DNA of 64,000 bases from Rutstroemia sp. NJR-2017a BVV2 (lineage: Eukaryota; Ascomycota; Leotiomycetes; Helotiales; Rutstroemiaceae): contig NJPS01000034.1 in the NCBI GenBank assembly GCA_002946415.1, forward strand, positions 558,001 to 622,000, read 5' to 3'. Positions 12,443 to 22,900 of this stretch are shown here, in pieces. Under the pieces are notes generated by a model. It had not been told where the DNA came from. It did no database searches and saw nothing but the letters and a program-made list of their open reading frames with translations. Each line of letters begins with the position of its first letter. The stretch's first letter is position 1. Made by a program: the position numbers and the translations under genes.

Positions 12443-12509
12443 CCTTCCTTGCCTTACCTTCCCTTCCTTCCCTTCCTTGCCTTCCTTGCCTTCCTTGCCT
12501 TCCTTACCT
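12443..12509. repeat. Imperfect CCTTCCTTG short tandem repeat
   Basis: The plus strand is almost pure C/T with a GC-broken 9-base period (CCTTCCTTG, with variants lacking the G). It lies about 400 bases upstream of the FKBP start, outside any gene model. Open frames that cross it are products of the repeat. Confidence 0.8.
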
Positions 12510-13719
12510 CCAGCTCTTATAGCAGGGGTTTGCGTGTGCAGACCTCCGGAGGCATTGACTGGTGCGTGTGGATATGTGGGTGCAGGTGGTGCAGCTTCAG
12601 GTGTGTGGGCACTGGGCAGGTGGGCAGTCCAAAGTACCTTAGTACGGAGGTACTGTACCTTCGTACCTTCGTACCTGATAGACCGATGGACTTACGGATG
12701 CGCTGTTAGATGCGAAACTTTCCACCCTCTCAACCTTACTTCGTATACCTCATAATCTTCCAAAAAAACCCGTCACTTTGCGAGGAGTCCACCTATAACT
12801 TACCGTAATCTACTTAGAAACCAGACACTCTACCTGAGAAGATGGAAAGCTTCACCCGTTACGGCCTTCATCCGTAAAGGGTAATTCGTTCGGTTTATCG
12901 CACATGCCGCGAATAACCAGGGACTCCGATCCACTTAACCTTCTTTCTCTCTCCCAATGCCCCCTTGAATTCGAAACTAACCTCTTCTCCTCTCCTCCTT
13001 CTCCCTCTAACGCACCAAGCAACCCGGCATGGTAAACTCAACTCAGCCCTCCGCCCTCCCCGAAGAGCCGCGAAACAAGGGGGTAAAACTTTCGGCATCC
13101 CGTGAATGCACGATGGAGTACTTCCGATTAATCAAGACGTCACAACAGCTGCGACTTGGTCCAGAAAGGACTTTATCGCCAGTAATGGTTACCTCGCCAT
13201 GAAACGACGTCTGCATCTGTGGGCTACATTAGATATTAGATATTAGATATTGAATAGTAGATATCTGATATGACATTCTCATGCGTGGTCCATTCGGCTT
13301 GCATCCGCTGCCGGAAGTATTGAATACATGAAAAAGACGTTGAGTTATATCCTAGCCCTTTGAGTGACAGTCATGCAATCAGTCATGCAAATGCAAACAA
13401 TTCAGGCTCGTACTACCTTGACGTCCCAAGCAGCCAGTCGGCATCAAACATTTCCGCCTCGTACTCCTACCGGCCTGCGAATTACAACGGCCAGCTTATG
13501 GCACGGTTCGCGCCTCGCCTCAATGTATACTCTTCTTGTTTACATCTACATGAGATCCTGCTGCCACGAATGCCTCAAATATGGAGGCGAGCAGCCAGAA
13601 ATCCTGCAGCTCTTGCTTCAAGGCTCGTACGGCCAGACTTTATCCTCCACCGGTCAGCATCATCTTTCCTCTTTCCTTTATTGAAAGGGGCTTAACGGGT
13701 TACCTAGAGCCTAGTTACC

Positions 13720-13995
13720 ATGGATCTCTCGCTTACTGCATATCGTTTATCAAATGCTTTCTACCAAATTGCCAATGTTTTGTCGGTGCAAGCAGATGAT
13801 CCAACGCATCAGCTGTTTCAATCTCTGTTTTCAGAATCGTAAGACTTACAAATCTGACACGTTGCATATTACCAGTGTAACGACATGTCAGATTTGGAGA
13901 AACTGACCGATCTTAGATTGTCAGATATGAACGTTTACACTGCCGGTCTATCACAACTTCACAAGAGGTTCATTGAGCACATCGACACAAGGTAG
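13720..13995 (+). CDS. Possible small two-exon gene, unknown function
   Basis: An ATG in good context (ACCATGG) at 13720 opens a 119-base exon, then a GTAAGA donor at 13839. The branch-like CTGAC about ten bases before a TTAG acceptor at 13916 closes a 78-base intron, and the frame continues to TAG at 13993-13995. The product would be about 64 residues, starting MDLSLTAYRLSNAFYQIANV and ending QLHKRFIEHIDTR, and looks helical. A second donor (GTAGGT) at 13992 could extend it into a third exon. I recognise no family, there is no signal peptide, and the exons are short enough to arise by chance. The neat intron signals are the main support. Confidence 0.25.
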
Positions 13996-16557
13996 GTATT
14001 TTGACTGGAGGATCGGTGATCGCCATCGGCATGTCAGCCCAGATGGTCCGCACGAGAGGGGTGATGGCGCAAGAATGGCATTAACACGAAAATGATATGA
14101 TATTCGAGGTATATCCTCCTCCGCGGAACTTTATCTCTAAGCTACACCTCGTCTGCGTCACTAGCATCCTGGCCGTATGTAAGAAGCGACAATTCTGGGC
14201 TTGCCTTTGCCTGCCCTGCCTACACCTGCATGACTCCCAAATCATGTGACGCAGCTAGTATCTAGTCGCTGCCATCTTTGACGAGCTCTGCTCTGCTTCC
14301 ATCAGCCTTGCAACCAATCTACGCAGATCGCAATAGACCACGACACACGGTGAGCTAAGTGACTCATGCCCCAGCCTTTGGTGAATTCTGGGTCTCGTCC
14401 TCATTACGTGCATGATCTTGTACCAAATTACCAATATCTGCTGCAGCGACCCATTCCGGACTGTCGCGCATCGATCCAGATTCCAGAGCTACATCGAGCT
14501 CTAGAATCGTTCACCTGGAGAGCAGCAAGCGAAGAGTGTGTGGAGAAATGTACAGTCTAGACCGTTCATACTCCACTGCAATACTTGTATCGTACTGGTT
14601 GTTAAAAAGACGACGTTTGCCCCGCTACCAAAAGATCCGTTCAAGTGGGGATAAGAACATGTGCAGTTCAGTATGGCCAATGATTGACCCAATACGTCGA
14701 CACGACACGCAACGAGAGGGTCTACTATGTAGGTGTCCAAGATCTTCTACGGACGATCCTTTTCTTGTGAGGTAGGAATCACAGACTTGCATTTCTTCAA
14801 GCTGCCAAGGCTCGAAAAGGTTAGGTCGCATGTGTGCCCGCATAAGATCCATGTTCTTCACCAAATCAACAACGATATCACCATCTGGTCTTCCTCTCCC
14901 GTGCAAGCAACCGCCAACTGCAATAACAACAATACTGTTGAGTTCTTCGTACATACTCCTCCGTACATACCAAGTAATGTGTGGAGATCTGCCAGAAAGC
15001 ACGTCACACCTTCCCCGGACACGACCTTGCAAGACTAAAGCACACTTGCCAACTGCTGCCAACCTCTACAAGCCCCAGTCCTGCAGCTGTCATATGCTCG
15101 GAAATACGACCTTTCGTCGTCATCGGACAAGAGTCCCCAAGACGGCATAGAAAACACTCCCAAGCATCCATCTTCTTTCTTATCAATCTGTCTTGTTGTA
15201 CTTCATATATACACAAGGATCTTTAACTTATCACTTTTTTTCACTTTCATTCAGCCGGATAACCTAAATGCTCGAAAATCGTCTTTAACACCAGCAAAAT
15301 AAAATAGCTGTCAACCATGATCAGCCATCGCCATGAAACAAAATGATTAGTAACCGTTTTCCCGTTCGCCGCGGACCGTCCCGTTGAAGAGACTATGCAT
15401 AATACATACTATACATCTATCTACTCTAATATACTTTCTCCAAACGGGAGGACGGCAAGGTTGGATACTATCAGTGGGGAAGTATGGAAGTGTATTCCGT
15501 GTCAGCTGTGTCAAACGGCTGCCATGCCGACCGGGCTGTGCGGACCTCGTGCAATGAAACTTCCGATAGCGGTTTTGTTTTATGTGTGGGTGTGAGCGCG
15601 GATGATCGAGTGTGTGGTAGGAATGTGAAGTGCCGACGAGAACAATGCTGGATACGGTAGTTGAGAGATTATCCCGTCCTTAGCCTTTTGTTTTGTGGTT
15701 TCCTTTACTGTGGGATCAATCTCCACGCGCGGAGAATGCACCGCACGACGTTGATGCAAGTACACTATACTACCTACCTTCTACGGACAATGCTCTTCTG
15801 CACACACGCATCATCATAGGAGCTATTACTATTCCGCAAACTCTACTCGTACCGACGAAAGTTTCTCGGCTAGCGGATACCTCTTTGTTTTTCGCTCTCC
15901 GAGCCCACTGTCCAGTGGACATTTACCTTTTGTTCAGGTGTATCCTGTTGTTCCCCTTCATGTTTGACATAAAACTCCACAGTTAGCCGATATTTTGGGA
16001 AATTCATTCGCCCTCGAATTGAACTTTGATTTGTACAACGCACAGCAAAGTATCCTCGCTGTGCCTCCAGCCGACATCATGTGAAGCTAGAAGCAGAACT
16101 AGGCAAATGATTGGTTATACACCCAATAATCGGTGGATACAAGCAGGACGTCTTACCGAGTATCTCCCTTGTACCAAGTTCTTTGTATCATGCCATACTT
16201 CCCCCTCACCTACCATCTTCATCGCTCGCTAAGCGTCAGCCAATGGCCTCTCATTGTCTGCTTTGCACTGGCTGGACTGATCTAGACTTGGCTGTTATGC
16301 TGTAGAGAGAGAACCGAGGATTTGGCTGCCCGTGGTTAGCTGTACTATCCGTGACTGATTCTAGTGAACGGAACTTTACATGTGAGAGGGAGGAGATCGT
16401 ATCCAGTAATACTTTGGCTTCAACCGGGCCTGTAGTATCAGACCCAGAGCACCTGAAGACAGGCTTCCATTTCATTACACTCATTTACTTGCCCTGCGAT
16501 GGTACGACAGTCTCTACCCCTAAGTGAGCCTACTACACATTAAGAGCACAGGAACAA

Positions 16558-18395
16558 TCAAACCTTAAGCTGGACATCGAACCTCATCGCCTCTTCCCCA
16601 AGCTCCATCTCCATTCGGGCATTCTCCAACCGCTGCAAATCCTCTTCTTTACGCTCCTCTGCCTCCTTCCCAAGCAGATCAAGCTCCTCCAGCGTATACA
16701 TATACATTTGCGTGCCCGGCAAAACAAGCTTCGCCTCCCTTCCATTTTCCAATTCCTTCGCCTGAACAATCACACCCCGACTTGCACTTACTTGAAACTC
16801 CACCTCGATATGCAGCTCCCCTTTCGGCCGCAAAGGCAAATGCGCCAGTTCAAGCACACCAAGGAATCTATTCTTACTCGCTACAGCTCTATCGCCTTCA
16901 TAAATGTTGATCACGACTTTCTCTTGGTTGTCTCTGACCGTTGAGAAGAGCCTGTGTTTGGAGTCCGGAATCACAGACCATTGCGGAAATATCTTGATGA
17001 ATGCTCCATGCGCTGTTTCGATACCGAGACTGAGAACTGTCGTATCAATGACACCTGGATAGCACTCGTCAGGCTGGGAGGCAAGTAGGTTGGCGATTAT
17101 AGAAACACCGCGGATGATAGCTTCGTCGGAATGGATGTCGGGATGTGAAATGACCTGTTTGTCGGGGAAGTATGCGGAGATTTTGGGCTCAATCAGAGTC
17201 ACTTGGCTCGGGTCGCCGGTTATGAAGATCCTGTCGACGGTTTGTTTTTCTATTTTGGCGGTTTTGAGAAGTGCGTTGAGGAGTTTGGGAATACAGTGTT
17301 CGAGCTCGGTAGGCGCGGTTAGTGGTTTCTGCACTGTGTTTTGAAAGTCCGGTAGAGACTCCTCCGTTTTATCACTGATGCCGATCGTCTCTGTCTTGCT
17401 GTCACTAGCAGATGTTAGATATCAAATCTACACGATCAAGAAGAGCAATCTCAGGACCTACCCATCAGGATGAACATCACTTCCCCTTACCACCGCAAGG
17501 GCTTCATAAACACCAAGATAATAATCCATCACAACCGCATACGACTCCGCTTCCCCATGATGATAAAATACCAAAATACAGTCCTCTTGCCACCTCCGCG
17601 GATCTTCGCGGCCGACATCATCATAGCCAGACCAATAGGCTTCGCCAGCAGCTATCGATTCTCTGAGAACTCGAACTACATCCAATCCCGCCATCGCAGC
17701 AGCGTTCTTGATAGCTTCCCTCTACTCTTCATCGAAATACGTGGGAACTGTAAGAACAACATTCTGGACCGTTTCATTGAGACGCTTCTCAGCCAGGCGC
17801 TTGAGATCGCGGAATATAAACGAGTAGACGTGTTCAGGGGTGTATAGTTTCTCGTTCCAGAAACCGCGCACTTTGATCTGCGGCGTGTTGTTCCGCTCCA
17901 CGATTTCGTACGGTAGTGACTGGACGTCGTCTCGGAGCCTGGGGTCGGAGAAGTTCCGCCCAATTATGGATCTGAGGGGTTTAGATATTATGCAACGAAC
18001 CTTCTTTAACAATTGTATTTAGAAAAAAAGCTAACGCACATCAGATCATAAATCGTATTCTTCGTATTCCTCCCCACTTGCTCTTTCGCCGCGAACCCGC
18101 TCAGAGGAGACGCACCGCCGACGAATGCAACATAGGCTGGGATGGCGGTGCGGTTGTGCTCGTCGGGAAATAGCTGAAGAGTTTTGTCCCGGAAGATTCC
18201 AATGCGGGATTCGAAGCGGCCGAGCTCGATGCCGAAGATGGGAGTTCTAGTCTCGGGGTAGTAGTCGGAAGGGGGGTTGGGTTTGATTGAGCTGGAGGGG
18301 AGGTAATGGGGGAGAAATTCGTTGCGGTGAAGGAATAGGGCGAGACATAGTGCGGCGGCTATGCCGGATAGTGAGAGATTTCTTAGTATAGGCAT
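16558..18395 (-). pseudogene. Divergent ER-type Hsp70 relative with in-frame TAG
   Basis: Exons 18040-18395, 17462-17971 and 16558-17404 join in frame into a 570-codon Hsp70-like reading, except for a TAG at 17722-17724 (codon about 202). Family signs are VVLTVPTYFDEE, then REAIKNAAAMAGLDVVRVL just after the stop, DRIFITGDPSQVTLIEPKI, and SLGIETAHGAFIKIFPQWSV. The N-terminus has a hydrophobic signal or anchor (SGIAAALCLALFL). Family members have Gln where the TAG stands, so CAG to TAG is the simple reading. The nucleotide-binding motifs are also degraded: GIELGRFES replaces GIDLGTT, the DLGGGT loop is gone, and the segment before the second phosphate loop is shorter than in Hsp70s. The wild-type gene was therefore probably already a non-canonical Hsp70. 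As it stands the product would stop at about 201 residues. A sequencing error or an unrecognised intron is possible, but no GT-AG pair removes the TAG while keeping the motif. Confidence 0.75.
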
Positions 18396-20403
18396 ATGGG
18401 TGTTTTGCTCTTAGATTGAGGGCATGTGGTGATGTTATAACTGAGTAGATGCTAGGTAGAACCGTGAACATAGAAACAAGCAGCGCACTTTAGAAGACGT
18501 GGAATAGTCTTTTTTTTTTTTACAGAATATGAAGTTACAAAAGTGCAGAAAAACTCCAGACTCTAATTATTTGGTTATATGGTTGATTTATTGATATCAT
18601 CATTGAGGAGATAGACCGTATATGATGAGTTCATGCTGACCAACCAACTAACCGCCTGGAATCAAAATCACAATCTGTCCTCATCACGAGTGAGTCACCG
18701 AATGATGTCAGTCATGATTTACATGCTGGGTCTCTCGATTTGGATATTCATAGTATGTTGAAACTGGTCGATCAGTCTTGTCGTCAGATACATACATATA
18801 TCGTATTGGCGTGGCCGAAGTGACCTGCTAGTATGGTGTGTGGTGAGTCTACGTAACCGCATTCTGCATATCAGAACCGAGTCAACTACTTCTGCACAAT
18901 CATCTTCGTGATGAGCACCTGCAGTAGTTGTAGCGTTGCCAAATCAACTTCTGAACTTCCTAGTTCGGATAGAACTTATTTCCTTCCCTCGTAAATGTGT
19001 TTTGTATTTTTCTTCGATGCTTCGGCTTCATTACACACAGAGCACTCAAGATAAAATCCCGCATGAAAAGTACCTTTATGCTTACCATGATGACTGATGA
19101 CTACGAGCCATCTATCTATCACCTTCCTGCACATAAGGCCGAGGGAGTACTCAGCTAGCGCTGCAGCTTAGGGGTAGAGGGTATTGCTATCATGGAAGTA
19201 ATTCAGCAGGAAGGAGAAACGTGGCTAAACTCGATTTTGGCCTCCTTGGCCTGGCGTCCCTGCACTCAGGAGCCTAATCACTTCTTGTCGTAAACTTCTC
19301 GAGGAATAAAGGGTTTCTCTCTAGGGATCTACAGCCTAGGGTCATGGTATCTCAAGTATAGAAGGCATTGCAACTTTTCCTCGTCGAGGACTTCACAGGT
19401 TGCAGGGCAGGCATTGTAGGGTTCCTAAGTATGGGGTAGAGATGGCACAATGCTCCTCCTGGAGCAGTCTACACGAGTGAGGGAAAGCTTTCAAGAAGTC
19501 TTGACTCGACTTCACTTCTCCATCATATATATCTTGGAGTTGGTGGATCGTTTTCTAAGTATAAAGCTACCTATCTATTCCTCACGCACCTCAGCTATTC
19601 AAATACACACCTAACGTACATATGTCAAAATGAACGAATGGATTTCTTTGTATTGATCTCGAGGCCGTTGAGGTATGGATTGGTTATATGGTTCCAATAA
19701 TTCATGCCTCACACACCATCGCACATCGTTTTAACACTACATAGACGTAACAAGATCAACAAGTACAGAGGTTGCGCTTAAAGTTAAGACGATGACAAGG
19801 GCAAGGACAAGGAAGGATATTGTCTTCTAAGCATACCAAGATATGCAGGCATAAACCCCGTTCCTAGTCAGAGGAGGTGGAAAGATCTGAAGTCGCTGAA
19901 ATCAACCCACGAAGCAGAACGTGAATTGCACTTCGACTTTCCCCGGAGAATCGAATCAGGGCCAATGCTAGCCTACGTATGTGACGAGCCTCAATGAAGA
20001 AATCCGTAATCATTTTTGTCCACCCTTTTTCCACCTGCGGTTGCTAGACCACGACGCTGGACCCGCGGACCAGCACTATGCACGCAGCCTGGATGATCAA
20101 TCGGTGATACTTTCTCTCACACAATGACACACTTGTCCATCATTGAGAAGCAATGGCCAAGTGATAGAGTGGCGTAATTAGTTGAGTTGTAGCTATACCC
20201 ACTACCGACATCCTTCTAGATCAAAGCTCCAATCCCATACTGTCGACTTCCTCAGAAGACCCAGTCACTTACAGTCCTCGATTAAGCAACTGAGCTCTTA
20301 CTTTAGCATCAAGATATCCCGACTATCTCAACGGTAGGTCAGGAAAGATGATACTCTGCGAGATGGGCTCACCGACAGCGGGCGAGCGAGCAAACATGAT
20401 TCT

Positions 20404-20418
20404 CCCCCCCCCCCCCCC
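20404..20418. repeat. Poly-C tract, 15 bases
   Basis: A run of 15 C on the plus strand, followed by a CT-rich stretch, in the gene-poor region. Length is prone to error in sequencing and in replication. Confidence 0.85.
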
Positions 20419-21536
20419 ACCTCTCTCTTATGCCGGAATCAACTGCCTGCAGCATTGATTGCGCAACAGCTACTAGATCCGTCTGTCATTATCAGTAGAG
20501 TAGTACGGTCAGCAGGTTCTGATAGCATGTGTGGTGGATATACCATGCCAAGCTATCTGGGATCTTGCGCCCAATCGATGCAGACAGATTCTCGCCCGCG
20601 GCGGATGTGAAGGGGATGCGGGGAAGGGAAAGGGAAAGGTGAGGGGACGGCGCGGGGGTGTGGTTTGCGGATCAGGATGGAGATGGAGATGGTAGGGCGG
20701 GTTGTTTGGATGTGGTGGTAGTAATGTTGGCGGCGGTGGATGGATGAATGCTTGGTTCAATGGACGTCAGGGATAAAACCATTAGGATCTGCCTATGAGG
20801 GCGCTCTGTCATGAATTCAGAGAGAGAATATAGGCACCAGGTAGTGATCCTGCGGTAGGGAGAGACAGAGACAGGATATTGTAGTTTGAAGCTGAACAGT
20901 GTATCATGTCTTGTATTATTGACCGAGGACGCTTCGCAAACTCAAACACGGATATCAACTATCTGATGCGGCGCGGGTAGTCTGCTTTACTCGATACGGT
21001 GCTGACGGCGGGATGGTATAGTGTGGTGGTGAAAGAGTTGAAAGTTACTAGGCCACGGAAAAATTCCGAAACACCATACCAACATCAATACCAACATACA
21101 ATCTCTCAGCAGCGGCGGTGGTGGTGATTCACCCCTCTGCTCCTGCTACTGCTACATCGATTTAATTCCTGGCCATTTCGTTTACATGGTATACTATCGC
21201 ATAGTAACAATATTCAGCTACCCAGCCTCCAATCCCAACGCACACGTCACAAACGAGACGCAAGTGACTGACAGACAAGCACTCTTTCACTCCGATAAAA
21301 CAACCAGCAAGGCAGATTTCACATGTTCAGCTGTGTACATACATACGTAAACACGGGATGAGATGGGTAAAGGAAATGCGGTTGTGGTCATCATTCTCAT
21401 GCGAAAGGTAGGAAATCCCATCGTCTGGAAGGGGAGGATGTGTATGGATGTTTGGGTTCTTACATGTGCTTTTGGGTGTTGCTCATATATACATGCACGT
21501 GTAACTTTTTAAGAGCAGCAGTAGTAGTAAATAAAG

Positions 21537-21600
21537 GATACGAACGAGATACGATACGAACAGGACACGATACGAACAAGACACGATACAAACGAGACGA
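21537..21600. repeat. 16-bp tandem repeat, four copies
   Basis: Four head-to-tail units at 21537, 21553, 21569 and 21585 share the core GATACGAACARGACAC with one to three changes each. As 16 is not a multiple of three, the array is unlikely to be selected as coding sequence. Confidence 0.85.
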
Positions 21601-22855
21601 CACATTCGACATACACTGTAACTCGACCAGGGATGAACTACACCCCTCTTTTGTCTCTGTTTTTCCTTCTTCCTAGCCCTAATACATTTTTTTCGCTGAT
21701 GTATATAGCACATGTGGCAAGTGCTGAGATATCGACGTCTCATCTGATCTCTTTTTGAAACGACAATCGATGGATTGGAATGCTTATGAGGTGAGGGATG
21801 AGGGGTGTGTGAGAGGGAAGAGGTGACAGGAGGGGTAGGGTTACACCTTGTGCGGCGTGAAGAAGTTGGTGGTGGTGGTAGGGAGGGAGAACAGGGAGTT
21901 ACCTTCCTGTTTGGGGTGAAGTGATGGATGATGGATGGTATATGACTTTTTCCCCTCTGCGTGTGGGTGTAGGAGGAAGAGAAAATTGCTGTGGGAAGAG
22001 TTTGATTCGGTGGTAGAGATATACTACACCAATGAGGAAGAAGAAATAGCTGCTACAAGTGAGTAACTCAGTCGTAACTGCATCCTCCCATAGCATATCC
22101 TCTCAATGACCACAGCCACAAAAGCAGAGCAAAATCAACATATCAGCAGCAAGTGAAGAAAACCACCACACCCCCAAAACGCAAAAGAAGGATCAGCGAA
22201 TCTTCCATTCCACACGACGTCTGTGACATGTAGTAGTGCGTTACAGAAAACCGGAAACAGAAACAGAAAACACGATACTACTGCCACTAAGTTACTACAG
22301 TAGTAACGTCGAAGGCGAAAAAAAAAAAAAAAATACTTGGTAATGCGGAATGCAAAAAAGGCGAGCGAGAGAAAAAGATGAAACGTTGGTGGAATGTATG
22401 ACGTGCTTGAAGCGGGAGTGAGCGACGCGAACACTTACTTCGTTGTATCCGCGGCGTGAGGAACGATCTTTGACTGAGCGGGCTAAGCTGGATATTGCAA
22501 TAGGTAGTATGTATCTATCGTCGCCTCCGCCGGTATATCTTGTTGAGAGGTTTTGCGCTCGCGGACTTCTACTTAAGTAGGTTAACTTATGTTCGAGCGT
22601 TCGTATTAACTCATTATTTTTGCTTGTGTTTGGAGGCAGCTAGCTACTAGAAGAGCAGCGCTGGTAGTAATTCAACAGTACCAATTAGGATCAAGGTTAG
22701 AGTGAAAGGATAGATTTACAGCTAGGAGAATGGAATTGAGCTGAATTAAATGAATCGCGAAACTTTGTTTGTTTGCTAAGGCGAGTTTACTTTGGTTTCT
22801 CTTTGCGCATGAAGGTTTTGATGATCTTAGGTATAGTTGTGCTGCTATCGATGGG

Positions 22856-22900
22856 GATGGGATGGGATGGGATGGGATGGGATGGGATGGGATGGGATGG
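22856..22900. repeat. GATGG pentanucleotide array, nine copies
   Basis: Nine perfect GATGG units. The G-rich strand is the plus strand. The repeat lies in the gene-poor region about 3.3 kb before the MSB2 start and should be length-variable between strains. Confidence 0.9.

Larger units (their letters stand above)
12039..16557. other. Gene-poor region, 4.5 kb
   Basis: Apart from one weak small gene candidate at 13720-13995 and a pyrimidine-rich short tandem repeat at 12443-12509, both listed separately, I recognise nothing here. Other open frames are under about 150 codons, overlap each other on both strands and show no family motifs. The right end should hold the 3' untranslated region of the minus-strand Hsp70 relative; the left end is the FKBP promoter. 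Confidence 0.5.

Noticed and set aside
12357..12755. 132-codon frame over the CCTTCCTTG repeat
   Set aside because: The Leu/Pro/Ser repeat region is a direct product of the short tandem repeat.
14625..15062. 145-codon minus-strand frame
   Set aside because: No family motifs, overlapping open frames on the plus strand, and no splice or promoter pattern that favours it.
20141..20260. tRNA-like pattern (TGGCCAAGTG ... GATCAAAGCTCC)
   Set aside because: The A- and B-box matches are poor and I could not form a cloverleaf with paired acceptor and anticodon stems. A tRNA search program would settle it.
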